44,243 bases of DNA from Saprospirales bacterium (GTDB lineage Bacteria > Bacteroidota > Bacteroidia > Chitinophagales > JADJOU01), in the NCBI GenBank assembly GCA_947441115.1, contig CANESS010000005.1:1-44243 (forward strand), written 5' to 3'. This document shows, piece after piece, positions 1 through 9,967 of the stretch (the stretch's first letter is position 1; each line of letters begins with the position of its first letter). The notes below the pieces were generated by a model. It saw nothing but the letters and a program-made list of their open reading frames with translations. It was not told the origin of the DNA and did no database searches. A program made the translations under genes and the position numbers.

Positions 1-68
1 ATAAATCCAATGTCCGTTTTGACCATAAAAACAGAAAACAATTGGACTAATAAGGTTGATGGAAAATT

Positions 69-145
69 TGGTAGCGAGTGGGGGACTTGAACCCCCGACC
101 TCCGGGTTATGAATCCGACGCTCTAACCAGCTGAGCTAACTCGCC
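69..145 (-). tRNA. tRNA-Met (anticodon CAT), CCA encoded
   Basis: Reverse complement GGCGAGTTAGCTCAGCTGGTTAGAGCGTCGGATTCATAACCCGGAGGTCGGGGGTTCAAGTCCCCCACTCGCTACCA; acceptor, D, anticodon and T arms visible; GGTTCAAGTCC T-loop; anticodon CAT. Confidence 0.95.
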
Positions 146-156
146 AAAAAGGAGTG

Positions 157-164
157 CAAAACTA
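157..164 (-). promoter_or_regulatory. Bacteroidota -7 element TAGTTTTG for the tRNA
   Basis: Reverse complement reads TAGTTTTG, an exact TAnnTTTG match, 11 nt upstream of the tRNA 5' end. Confidence 0.5.
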
Positions 165-294
165 AGATTTTTTTCTACATTGAAGCATTTTTTTATAGAA
201 AGGTCATACTTAAGCTATATAATGACTGCTCAAATGTATCTGACTCCCGAGAAGTCTTTCTACTAATTCTTATGCGGTATCAGGCATTCTTCTG

Positions 295-302
295 TATATT
301 TG
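295..302 (+). promoter_or_regulatory. -7 element TATATTTG upstream of the DUF5686 gene
   Basis: Exact TAnnTTTG match in intergenic region. Confidence 0.45.
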
Positions 303-383
303 AAATTAAATTATTCAATTCCCTTTCTGTATTTATCTCTAATCTATAAGTACTAAACAAAACTAAATTAAACAAACTTGTTG

Positions 384-2708
384 ATGCGTCTTAGTCTCTT
401 TCTAGCCCTTTTTCAGCCTGCTCTAGTCTTTTCTCAGAGTGTAGAGCTTACCATAAAGGATATGGAGACCAAAAAAGTGATCCCTGCCGCTACTATAGCC
501 TATAAAAAGAAGCCAATAGCCAAGGCAGATATGCAAGGCAAGGCCAATGTATCACTAGATTATAAAATGGTCTGGGTCTATGCCATGGGGTTTGATACTG
601 CCGAGGTGGTGCTGGGTAGCACCCAACAAATCGTATACTTATACAAGAAAGATAATAAACTGAAAGAAGTCACCATCAAGCCATGGATAGATGAATATGC
701 GAATAGCTTGATCAAAAAAATGATGGATAAGGCAAAAGAAAATCACCCAGATAGATTGGCTTCTTATCAGTTCTATACGTATAGTAAATTTACTGCAGAT
801 GCAGAGGCGGATACGTCCAAACTCAAACTGGAAGCTAAGGATACCGCAGAATATAAGGAAGGCAAGGATTTTCTGAAGAATAATAAGATTTTTGTTTGGG
901 AAAGAGCCTCTATTTTCAAACATGATAAAAATCTAGGGACAAAAAAAATACTTCTCAACTCGAATATGAGTGGCTTTAAAATGCCTATCTACGAATTGCT
1001 CGCCATATCACTGGATGAGGTTAATTTTCTACCTCGAATTTTTAGAGGCGATGCCTATAAGGAATACTACTTCCGAATAGAAGATAGTTTTCAGCTGAAT
1101 GGACGAAAAACCTATGAAGTGGCTTTCTTTCCCTTTAAAAAGACGAAGAATAAACGCAGCAGACATGGCTATGTGCACATAGATGCTCTGACTTATGGTT
1201 GTATGGCTTATAAAGGTACGACCAAGCAGGCTTTCTTTGAATTGCATAATCAACTGATAGAAAATAAGGTATTTACCAAGACGCTTTTTGTCAACTTGAC
1301 CAATAGTATGGTGCAGCTAAATAACTTTAATACGAATACCATATACAAGCTCAAAGTTGAAAATGTAGAAGTTCCGAAAGTCTATACTAAAAGTGATTTT
1401 AAAGGATATGATGCGGAGATATCATCCAGTCTCAATGATAAATCATCCGAGGACTTACTGGTCAAATTGAGAGGAGCAGACACCCTCCTAGAGCGAGAGA
1501 AGAATACCTATACAGCGCTAGATAGTATTGTGAAGAAGCAGAATTTAGAGTCTAAGCTTAGACTATTTCTAGCGTTGAGAAATGGCTATGTCAGACTTGG
1601 TAAGATTAGTTTGTCTATAGTAGACCTACTGCAGTTTAACCGCTACGAAGGATTCCGTTTGACTCTCGCAGGGGAGACGAATTATAAATTCCACCCTAAA
1701 TTATCTTTTAACGGACTACTGGGATATGGCTTCGGTGATCAAGTATTTAAATACAAGTTGGGTTCATCTTTTATGGTAAATTATCAGAATCAATCTAAAT
1801 TATCTATACAATATGAGACTGAAGTCTATCCAGCGGGCAGAGCTTTTTCTAACTTGGGCTCCAAAATGGAAAAGTTTAATCATTTAATGAATGTTTGGTT
1901 TTTTGATAAATACTATCAATCTCAAAGTCTTAGTCTAGGCTATCAGAGTGATTTATATAAATATCTAGAACAGAAATCTACCATCCAATACGAGCGTGTA
2001 TCGGCGAATTTCCCTTATACTTTTTTAGGGCAGACGATCGATGGACTTGAATTTGTCAATTTCAACCTCGATCTCAAATACTATCCGAAAACTAAATATC
2101 TAGTCACTCCAGAAGGTAAGCATAAAATTAGCTCTAAACCCACAGTCATTGCGCTCAATTATGCATACAGGCATCCAGTTAATACGGTCTTGAATCCTTA
2201 CCATACCTTAAGTATAGAAGGAAAGTCTAGCTTCAAGTCACCACTCGGCAAGACGGAATTCTCTACTTGCCTAGGATATATGCATGGCTCGGGATCTCTC
2301 ATTTCGCTATTTGAAGGATTCGGGAGTTCGAATAGAAATACCGACCTTATAACGACCTTTGGGCTTGGTTCGTATCGATTTTTTGAAACCATGAAGCCAT
2401 CTAGTTTTTATTCCGATCAGTATGCGAGTTTGTTCGTCAAGCATCATTTACCCAATATTTCACTCAATTATCGATATGAACTAAGACTATCTTTAATATA
2501 TAAAACATTATTAGGCGGTCTTAGAGACCCATCAAAGCATAGCCTTCCGCTAGCTGCGCCTAATGAATTATATCAAGAAGGAGGCATAGAATGGGATGAT
2601 ATCATCAATAAATTTCCAATTGGTCTAGGATTTTATTATCGATTTGGCGCTTATTATCATGGTGAATTTAAAGATAATTTTGCGGCTAGACTTCTCATAA
2701 GACTTTAA
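384..2708 (+). CDS. DUF5686-like outer-membrane protein with N-terminal carboxypeptidase-regulatory-like domain
   Basis: ORF track; signal peptide MRLSLFLALFQPALVFSQS, CarboxypepD_reg-like N-terminus, long C-terminal beta-rich region ending in aromatic-rich RLLIRL; ATG 384 preferred over TTG 378. Confidence 0.75.
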   Translation: MRLSLFLALFQPALVFSQSVELTIKDMETKKVIPAATIAYKKKPIAKADMQGKANVSLDYKMVWVYAMGFDTAEVVLGSTQQIVYLYKKDNKLKEVTIKPWIDEYANSLIKKMMDKAKENHPDRLASYQFYTYSKFTADAEADTSKLKLEAKDTAEYKEGKDFLKNNKIFVWERASIFKHDKNLGTKKILLNSNMSGFKMPIYELLAISLDEVNFLPRIFRGDAYKEYYFRIEDSFQLNGRKTYEVAFFPFKKTKNKRSRHGYVHIDALTYGCMAYKGTTKQAFFELHNQLIENKVFTKTLFVNLTNSMVQLNNFNTNTIYKLKVENVEVPKVYTKSDFKGYDAEISSSLNDKSSEDLLVKLRGADTLLEREKNTYTALDSIVKKQNLESKLRLFLALRNGYVRLGKISLSIVDLLQFNRYEGFRLTLAGETNYKFHPKLSFNGLLGYGFGDQVFKYKLGSSFMVNYQNQSKLSIQYETEVYPAGRAFSNLGSKMEKFNHLMNVWFFDKYYQSQSLSLGYQSDLYKYLEQKSTIQYERVSANFPYTFLGQTIDGLEFVNFNLDLKYYPKTKYLVTPEGKHKISSKPTVIALNYAYRHPVNTVLNPYHTLSIEGKSSFKSPLGKTEFSTCLGYMHGSGSLISLFEGFGSSNRNTDLITTFGLGSYRFFETMKPSSFYSDQYASLFVKHHLPNISLNYRYELRLSLIYKTLLGGLRDPSKHSLPLAAPNELYQEGGIEWDDIINKFPIGLGFYYRFGAYYHGEFKDNFAARLLIRL

Positions 2709-2719
2709 AAATTAAAAAG

Positions 2720-3901
2720 ATGAATCTTCGACAACTCTTTCTCTCTCATATCGCTCAGACTACTCCGAATCCTCTCGCCATAGAGGTGGAGCGAGCCGAG
2801 GGAGTTTATCTCTATGGACCAGACGGCAAAGAATATATGGATATGATATCCGGTATATCGGTGAGTAATGTTGGTCACTGCCACCCTCAGATAGTACAGG
2901 CTATTCAAGAACAGTCTGCCAAATTCATGCATCTCATGGTTTATGGGGAATACGTCTATTCTCCGCAGACCAAATTAGCAGAGGCTTTGATAGAGGTCTT
3001 ACCACCGAGTTTAGATAATTTCTATTTTACCAGTTCGGGAACAGAAGCTACGGAAGGAGCCTTCAAACTCGCGAAACGCTATACTGGTCGAGCAGAGATT
3101 ATCTCCTGCTTTCAATCCTATCATGGCAGTACCGCAGGTGCTTTGAGTGCCATGGGTGATGAAACCTATCAAACAGCCTTTCGTCCCTTGGTGCCCGGCC
3201 ATAGTCATATTCGATTTAATGAAGTGGAGGATATAGCCAAAATCACCGAACACACAGCGGCTGTCATCATCGAATTGATATCTGCTGAGAAAGGTGTCAT
3301 TATTGGGGATTACAATTATTTTCAACTTCTCAGAAAGCGATGTACCGAGGTAGGTTGCCTATTGATTTTCGACGAAATACAAACGGGTTGTGGTCGAACG
3401 GGAACTATGTTTGCTTTCGAGCAATATGATGTCATCCCCGATATATTATTGATAGGAAAAGGATTCGGAGGCGGTATGCCTATCGCGGCATTTATAGCCT
3501 CGCACTCTGTCATGAAAACATTGAGTTTCGATCCTATCTTAGGACATATATCTACTTATGGAGGCAATGCGGTTTGCTGCGCTGCTGCACTGGCTTGTTT
3601 GCGTATTTTGAAGGAAAAAGGCTTCATTTTAGAGGTAGAAAGTAAAGGTTTCTATTTACAACAATCATTGGAAAGAATAGGATTCTCAAAAATTAGCAGA
3701 AGAGGCCTTCTCCTCGCCGTCGATCTAGGTTCACAGGAGAAAAATTTCAAATTAATCGATCAATGCATTCAAAATGGCATCATTACCGACTGGTTTCTGT
3801 TCAATACGCAGTCCATGCGCATCTGCCCGCCTCTAACTATAAGCTATGAGGAAATAGATAAGTTTATTAGGAAAATGGAGGAGGTTAAATTGAATTTTTA
3901 A
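2720..3901 (+). CDS. class III aminotransferase (acetylornithine/aspartate aminotransferase family)
   Basis: ORF; YLYGPDGKEYMDMISGISVSNVGHCHP, FIFDEIQTGCGRTG-like motif, PLP lysine region LLIGKGFGGGMPIAAF. Confidence 0.9.
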   Translation: MNLRQLFLSHIAQTTPNPLAIEVERAEGVYLYGPDGKEYMDMISGISVSNVGHCHPQIVQAIQEQSAKFMHLMVYGEYVYSPQTKLAEALIEVLPPSLDNFYFTSSGTEATEGAFKLAKRYTGRAEIISCFQSYHGSTAGALSAMGDETYQTAFRPLVPGHSHIRFNEVEDIAKITEHTAAVIIELISAEKGVIIGDYNYFQLLRKRCTEVGCLLIFDEIQTGCGRTGTMFAFEQYDVIPDILLIGKGFGGGMPIAAFIASHSVMKTLSFDPILGHISTYGGNAVCCAAALACLRILKEKGFILEVESKGFYLQQSLERIGFSKISRRGLLLAVDLGSQEKNFKLIDQCIQNGIITDWFLFNTQSMRICPPLTISYEEIDKFIRKMEEVKLNF

Positions 3902-4004
3902 ATTCATAGAAATCGTTGATTTAAAATTTCATCTTTAAATCCCAAGTATATCTATAAACTCATAGTTTTGCTTCTAATTATTTAAATTCTAATTTAGTCG
4001 TATT

Positions 4005-5165
4005 TTGTATAAAAAAGTAACCATCAAACCGCAGCGTGAAGCTAGTCTTCAGCGATTTCACCCTTGGATATTTTCAGGTTCTATACATTCTGTAGAGAAA
4101 GGAACTAAAAATGGTGATGCCGTCATTCTCATCAATGTCAAAGGTGAAAAACTGGCTGTAGGCCACTATTTTGAAGGTTCAATTGCGGTGCGCATATTAA
4201 GTTTTGATGGAGATCAGTCGATAGAAAATATCCTAAATGACAAATTGAAAAAAGCCTATAGCTATCGCCAGCAGTTGGGGCTAGTCGACAATCCCAACAC
4301 AAATTTATATCGGCTCATTCATGCGGAAGGGGATGGTCTGCCCGGTCTTATCATAGATATCTATGGACATACTGCCGTCATTCAGTGCCACACAGTGGGT
4401 ATGTATCAGCATCTGAGCTCTATAGAGGAGGTCTTGGTCGGTCTCTATGGTTCGGCTATTCATATTTTTGATAAATCGAGTGATCTGATATCTGAAGCAA
4501 AAGAGAAGAATTATATCCGAGGCAGTTATCAGCGGGAAAACTGGGTAGAAAATGGATATCAGTTCGATATAGACTGGGAAAAAGGGCAGAAAACTGGCTT
4601 TTTCATAGATCAGCGAAATAATAGAAAAGCATTGCAGGCCTATTGTCGGGGAAAGAAGGTTATGAATCTATTTAGCTATAGCGGAGGGTTTTCTATCTAT
4701 GCGCAGGCCGCAGGGGCAGCTAAGGTGGTATCCATAGATGCTTCTGCGAATGCCAATGAGATTTGTAAACGAAATTTTAAATTGAATTTCAATACCGAAC
4801 ATGAGGCTATCACTGCGGATGCACTGGATTATATGAAAGATATGAGCCAGGAATTTGATGTGATCATACTAGATCCACCTGCTTTCGCCAAACACCTCTC
4901 TGCCAAACATAAAGCTATCCAAGCCTATAAGCGCATCAATCTTCAAGCTATGCGACATATTCAGAAAGGGGGAATTTTATTTACCTTTTCCTGTTCACAA
5001 GTCATTGACGCACTCACCTTTAGAGATACCGTGGTGGCCGCTGGCATAGAGTCTGGCAGAACGATCCGCATAGTGCAGCAGCTATCTCAGCCCGAAGATC
5101 ATCCTATCAATCTCTTTCACCCAGAGAGCAATTATTTGAAGGGATTGGTGCTTTATGTTGAGTAG
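4005..5165 (+). CDS. class I SAM-dependent rRNA methyltransferase (RlmI-like, PUA + methyltransferase)
   Basis: ORF with TTG start; RFHPWIFSGSI N-term, NLFSYSGGFSIYA SAM motif, VIILDPPAFAK, FTFSCSQ. Confidence 0.85.
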   Translation: MYKKVTIKPQREASLQRFHPWIFSGSIHSVEKGTKNGDAVILINVKGEKLAVGHYFEGSIAVRILSFDGDQSIENILNDKLKKAYSYRQQLGLVDNPNTNLYRLIHAEGDGLPGLIIDIYGHTAVIQCHTVGMYQHLSSIEEVLVGLYGSAIHIFDKSSDLISEAKEKNYIRGSYQRENWVENGYQFDIDWEKGQKTGFFIDQRNNRKALQAYCRGKKVMNLFSYSGGFSIYAQAAGAAKVVSIDASANANEICKRNFKLNFNTEHEAITADALDYMKDMSQEFDVIILDPPAFAKHLSAKHKAIQAYKRINLQAMRHIQKGGILFTFSCSQVIDALTFRDTVVAAGIESGRTIRIVQQLSQPEDHPINLFHPESNYLKGLVLYVE

Positions 5166-5321
5166 TTTTTTGGATCTCAATGAATTTGAGTAACTAAAAT
5201 TTAAATCTACTCCATTACACGTCTTTCCACAAAAATAAAATTGTCTAGGCCGTCGAAAAATAAATTTCATTTTATGTGGAATCTAGATTAAAATCAATTT
5301 GCTATTCAAAAAAATAAATTT

Positions 5322-5921
5322 ATGAATCGTCCACTCGTTCACCCTGCCTCAGAAAAGGAAGACCAAGCCTTTCAAGACTTGATTGAATTTTTTAATGAGA
5401 CCTTGGGCTTCTGCCCTAATAGTGTCAAAACGATGTATCATAGATCGGCAATCGCCTATGCTTTTATAGCATTAAATAAGGCCGTGATGGAAAATAAAGG
5501 TCGTGTGACCAGTTCCTTAAAGCGATTGATAGGTTATGTCAGCAGCAATGTGGCGGGTTGTAGGTATTGTCAGGCACACACGATTCGCGCTGCGGAGCGC
5601 TATGGAGCTGAAGCAGAACAATTACAGAATATTTGGGAGTTTAGAACACATTCAGCTTTTTCAGAAGCAGAGAGAGCCGCCCTTGAATCCGCATGGGTGA
5701 GCTCTATGGTACCCAATGCAGTAGACGATACTATAGCTAAAAATCTTCATAAGTATTGGGATGAAGGTGAAATCGTAGAAATACTAGGGGTGGCAGCTCT
5801 CTTTGGCTATCTCAATCGCTGGAATGATTCTATGGGCACAGAAATAGAAGATGGAGCCGTGGAATCTGGAGATAAATTCTTAAAAGACAAAGGCTGGTCC
5901 ACAGGGAAGCATCGGTATTAA
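5322..5921 (+). CDS. carboxymuconolactone decarboxylase / AhpD-like family protein
   Basis: ORF; VAGCRYCQAHTIRAA (CxxC...H) motif of CMD/AhpD family. Confidence 0.85.
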   Translation: MNRPLVHPASEKEDQAFQDLIEFFNETLGFCPNSVKTMYHRSAIAYAFIALNKAVMENKGRVTSSLKRLIGYVSSNVAGCRYCQAHTIRAAERYGAEAEQLQNIWEFRTHSAFSEAERAALESAWVSSMVPNAVDDTIAKNLHKYWDEGEIVEILGVAALFGYLNRWNDSMGTEIEDGAVESGDKFLKDKGWSTGKHRY

Positions 5922-6793
5922 AACTCAAAATAACTACCTACAAACTGATTCTTGGTTTTGTCACTATAGGTTTTCAGCTCATAAAGGTCGTTAAGACCAT
6001 AGATAGGTCTATGACGAAGGATATCATCCGCTTGCCATTTCAGAATATAAGGGTGTTTTCTCAGCTCGTCTTCAGTAGCAGTATTGATGTTGATTTTTAG
6101 GATACGACCTTTTTTTAAATTTAAATAGGGTTTAATTTTCTGAAAGCTAGAGTCTGGAAATCGGTACAGCTCTGCAATCTGGGCTATGTCTATGTAGGCG
6201 CCTAATCTTTCTCGCTTCTCAATAAATTTTTTGGCAAAATAATCTCCTATGCCCGGTAGGGCTTTCCATTCGTCTAGACTAGCGGTATTGATATCTATAG
6301 GTTTAGGTTCTGCTCTAGTATAACTTTTGGATTCTTTGGAGTAGGAAGAAGCCTCGCTTTGGATGAGAATATAAGGAGCTAGTCTCTGATATAACTCAGT
6401 GGAGACGCTATATATTTTTTTGACATCTTCTTTCCTTCTAAATTGTCCACCTTTTTTGCGGTAGTTTATGAGGATATTGGCAGCCTTCGCGCTAAAGCCC
6501 AATCGAACTAGATCATCGTGACTGGCGGTGCTGGGATAGAAAGGAAAAAGGGATGAGGTTGTATTCTGAGAATGGAACGTTGTAGTTGCTCCCTTGTCAT
6601 TAGGAGTTAAGTTAGATTTTACGATTTCAAGATTATCTGGCGCAGCTAAATATTGATTATCCAGTACATAGAAACCTAGTTTGATGGCAAGACTGAAAGT
6701 TAGAATTAGTCCAACAGTTTTTCGTTCCTTAGCAATGATATCGGTCAATTCATTGACCAATTTTTTTAGATTTTCAGCATTCATATTCCCCAA
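5918..6793 (-). CDS. helix-hairpin-helix (ComEA-like) protein with N-terminal TM segment
   Basis: ORF; repeated HhH signatures: DINTASLDEWKALPGIGDYFAKKFIEKRERLGAY, ININTATEDELRKHPYI. Confidence 0.85.
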   Translation of the reverse strand: MGNMNAENLKKLVNELTDIIAKERKTVGLILTFSLAIKLGFYVLDNQYLAAPDNLEIVKSNLTPNDKGATTTFHSQNTTSSLFPFYPSTASHDDLVRLGFSAKAANILINYRKKGGQFRRKEDVKKIYSVSTELYQRLAPYILIQSEASSYSKESKSYTRAEPKPIDINTASLDEWKALPGIGDYFAKKFIEKRERLGAYIDIAQIAELYRFPDSSFQKIKPYLNLKKGRILKININTATEDELRKHPYILKWQADDILRHRPIYGLNDLYELKTYSDKTKNQFVGSYFEF

Positions 6794-6813
6794 TATAAAT
6801 GTTTAATTTGTGT

Positions 6814-8151
6814 TTATCTTAGGTATCGATCCAGATAGTCTTGGATTTGATTATTTTTTATTTTAGTATAAATATCTTTGTCCTTGGCCATTTCTTCTAG
6901 CATAGCATATTGTTTTTTACCTATGTCATAAGCAAAGGCATAAGACTCATTGGAAAACGATACATACTGATACATGGAGGTATAGTTGTAAGTAGGATTT
7001 TCCATGATTTCGTGCTCTATCTGCTTCATCTCCAGAAATTCTGGTATCCCCACCTTATCTCTCATCTCGATAAAGTTATCCAAAGCCATCTGGGCGATAG
7101 CGTCTCCATTTTCTTTTCTCTGTTGAGAATAGGCTTGAAACAATTCGTTTTGGTCTGGATATATATCGATGAGTTCGTCTAAAATTCTCGCATCTTCAAA
7201 CCCACAGTTCATGCCTTGACCGAAAAATGGAACTATGGCATGAGCTGCGTCTCCTAATAGCAAGGAATTTTTATGATGCCATGGATAACATCTTACCGTA
7301 ACCAAAGCCGATGTCGGATTTTTAAAGAAATCTTGTATAAGACTGGGCATAAGCGCAGCCACATCCGGAAAATATTGGTCAAAATAAGCCTTGACTTGCG
7401 TTTCGTTATTCAAATCATCAAATGCCATTTCCCCTTCAAAAGGTAAAAATAAGGTGCATGTAAAGCTACCATCTAGGTTGGGAAGGGCTATCATCATAAA
7501 TTGACCTCTCGGCCAAATATGTAATGAGTTTTTATCTAATAAAAATTCATCATTAGGGCCAGCAGGTATAAAAAGTTCTTTATAACCATAGTCTATATAA
7601 TACTGGGAATATTGAAATCTTGGCACAGTCTGAATAGCCTGTCTCACTCTGGAAAATGCACCATCGGTACCCATGATGAAATCGGAAGCTATCGTATTAT
7701 CTTCTTGAGTCTGGGTATCTGCGAAATTGATTTCGGACTTTTGAAAATCAATATTTTTGCAAAACTGATTGAAATGAAAATCTACATTTTCATATGAATC
7801 CGCTAATTCGACTAGTTTTTTGTTGAGTTCTCCGCGTGAAACGGAATATATAGCTTGATTTTCTTTGCCATACGGCTGATAATTTACTGTGCCATCTATC
7901 ATATGAATAGCCCGACCATACATTGGAATGGCTATTTTTTGGATTTCATCATCTAGTCCTATCTTTTCTAATGCTGTCCAGCCACGAGTGCTCAATGCCA
8001 GATTAATACTCCTGCCGCCTATATAACCCACTTTTCGCATATCGCCTCGGCTTTCATATACGTCTACCTTATAGCCTCTGCGCTGCATATAGCATGCTTG
8101 CAATGCACCTACTAATCCACCTCCTATTATTGTTACTTTTTTTTGACTCAT
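6814..8151 (-). CDS. kmo: kynurenine 3-monooxygenase (FAD-dependent)
   Basis: ORF; GGGLVGALQACYMQRRGYKVDVYESR, GRSINLALSTRGW, LLLGDAAHAIVPFFGQGMNCGFED. Confidence 0.92.
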   Translation of the reverse strand: MSQKKVTIIGGGLVGALQACYMQRRGYKVDVYESRGDMRKVGYIGGRSINLALSTRGWTALEKIGLDDEIQKIAIPMYGRAIHMIDGTVNYQPYGKENQAIYSVSRGELNKKLVELADSYENVDFHFNQFCKNIDFQKSEINFADTQTQEDNTIASDFIMGTDGAFSRVRQAIQTVPRFQYSQYYIDYGYKELFIPAGPNDEFLLDKNSLHIWPRGQFMMIALPNLDGSFTCTLFLPFEGEMAFDDLNNETQVKAYFDQYFPDVAALMPSLIQDFFKNPTSALVTVRCYPWHHKNSLLLGDAAHAIVPFFGQGMNCGFEDARILDELIDIYPDQNELFQAYSQQRKENGDAIAQMALDNFIEMRDKVGIPEFLEMKQIEHEIMENPTYNYTSMYQYVSFSNESYAFAYDIGKKQYAMLEEMAKDKDIYTKIKNNQIQDYLDRYLR

Positions 8152-8301
8152 TATAAAAATCTATGTTAGCAAATATAGAAAAAATTTTCTTAAAAATTAG
8201 CTCATTTGACTTCTTTTTCATTTTGATTTGGGGTTTTTTAACCCTTGATAGAAATTTAAACCTAGATAAATGATTTATCCTACTTTTATCGCTCTACTGA
8301 T

Positions 8302-9276
8302 ATGGAAAAATTCAAAGATTTAAAATCAAGTTTTGAGGCCTTTATAACCTCTCATTTACCTAAAATAGCTCCTAAAGAGCTTTATGAACCCTATCATTAT
8401 ATTGTAAATTTAGAAGCTAAGCGAGTTCGTCCAGTCATGCTTTTAGCAACCAAGCGCTGTTTCGCCTCTTTGGGAGAAGATGATTTTTACGCAGCTCTAG
8501 CTATAGAGCTATTTCATAATTTTTCCTTGATGCACGATGACATTATGGATAAATCTGAAACCCGCCGTGGACAAGCTACTGTGCATAAAAAATATGGAGA
8601 TAATAGTGCTATTCTTTCGGGTGACGCGCTTCTTATATTGAGTTACAAGTTGCTAGAAAACATTGCGAATAAAGTGCATTTTCTATCGATATACCGCCTC
8701 TATAATAAGACAGCAACTGAAATATGCATAGGTCAGCAGCTTGACATGAATTTTGAATCTGAACTCCTAGTTTCAGAGCCAGAATATCTGATGATGATAG
8801 AACATAAAACGGCAGTTTTATTAGCTACTAGTATGAAAATTGGAGCTATTTTGGGCGATGCTAATTCGACGGATTGTGATGCATTTTATAAATTTGGCTT
8901 AGCTATAGGCATGGCATTTCAGATTCAAGATGATTTGCTAGATACCTTTGGAGAGACAGCATCTGTAGGTAAGCGCATAGGTGGTGATATCTGTAATAAT
9001 AAAAAGACTCTTCTGTATATCTATGCACTGCAGAATGCACATAAAACACATAAAGAATTACTTCTTCAGTGGTCTCAAACCAATGAGTTTAATGAGATGA
9101 AGGTAAATGAAATTACTCAAATTTTCATTGATTCAGGGGCAAAAGACTATGTCATTCGCAAGAGAGATTTATATTATCAAGAAGCACTGAAAAGTATTGA
9201 ATTCGCCTCTATATCTAAAGAGGATAAAGATTATTTAATTAAATTTGCCCAAAAGGCAGTCGATAGAATAAAATAG
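8302..9276 (+). CDS. polyprenyl synthetase family protein (trans-isoprenyl diphosphate synthase)
   Basis: ORF; LMHDDIMD and FQIQDDLLD aspartate-rich motifs. Confidence 0.92.
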   Translation: MEKFKDLKSSFEAFITSHLPKIAPKELYEPYHYIVNLEAKRVRPVMLLATKRCFASLGEDDFYAALAIELFHNFSLMHDDIMDKSETRRGQATVHKKYGDNSAILSGDALLILSYKLLENIANKVHFLSIYRLYNKTATEICIGQQLDMNFESELLVSEPEYLMMIEHKTAVLLATSMKIGAILGDANSTDCDAFYKFGLAIGMAFQIQDDLLDTFGETASVGKRIGGDICNNKKTLLYIYALQNAHKTHKELLLQWSQTNEFNEMKVNEITQIFIDSGAKDYVIRKRDLYYQEALKSIEFASISKEDKDYLIKFAQKAVDRIK

Positions 9277-9277
9277 A

Positions 9278-9967
9278 ATGGAGGCAATAGATCATTGGTA
9301 CGCTGATTTTAAATATAATTGGAAGAAATTTCTCTCCAAGCGAAGCAACTTTATCGAGTTGTTTTTCTGTGTTATTTATTTCTTATTTGTTTCCTTTCTT
9401 TTCAAAAAGTATCTCGTGGTCTATGAGACCATTCCCGGGATACAGCTCTATGATATCTTGTTAGAATATTTTAAGCCAGCCGATGTCTCGGTTTATATTT
9501 TTGTCTTATTGTACACGATTATTTTTTATAATTATTTATACTTACTGGCATATCCCAGAATGTTGGTTTGTTTCTTTATTTTTTATGCTACCTGCTTATT
9601 CATTCGGTTTATCCTATTGACTTTTATCAATCTAGAGCCACCGTTGATGTATCAAGAATTTTCTGATCCCATATTATCATCCAGTACCTATGAGGGTATT
9701 AAAATTACGAAAGACTTATTTTTTAGTGGGCATATGGTCACTGCATTTTGTAGTTATTTCGCTATGCCCAATCGTATCCTAAAGATAGTATTTCTTCTAG
9801 GAAGCATTGCGCTAGCTATTTTATTGATTATTCAGCACGTCCATTACACTATAGATATTCTAGGGGCATATGTAGCCGTGTTTTTGATATACAGAGTTTA
9901 CTACGAAAAAATATATAAGCACTCTAAGTTAACGTATCAATATTCAAAGGAAATAACTAATTACTGA
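9278..9967 (+). CDS. PAP2_C / sphingomyelin-synthase-like lipid phosphatase-type membrane protein
   Basis: ORF; multi-TM; motifs DLFFSGHMVT and HVHYTIDILGA typical of the PAP2_C family. Confidence 0.75.
   Translation: MEAIDHWYADFKYNWKKFLSKRSNFIELFFCVIYFLFVSFLFKKYLVVYETIPGIQLYDILLEYFKPADVSVYIFVLLYTIIFYNYLYLLAYPRMLVCFFIFYATCLFIRFILLTFINLEPPLMYQEFSDPILSSSTYEGIKITKDLFFSGHMVTAFCSYFAMPNRILKIVFLLGSIALAILLIIQHVHYTIDILGAYVAVFLIYRVYYEKIYKHSKLTYQYSKEITNY

Noticed and set aside
639-1253. Minus-strand ORFs inside the DUF5686 gene
   Set aside because: Shadow ORFs without recognisable domains, fully within a well-supported plus-strand gene.
3011-3513. Minus-strand ORFs inside the aminotransferase gene
   Set aside because: Shadow ORFs; the plus strand encodes a conserved PLP enzyme.
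9278-9967. Sphingolipid biosynthesis cluster
   Set aside because: The PAP2_C motif alone is insufficient; no serine palmitoyltransferase or other sphingolipid genes in the window.
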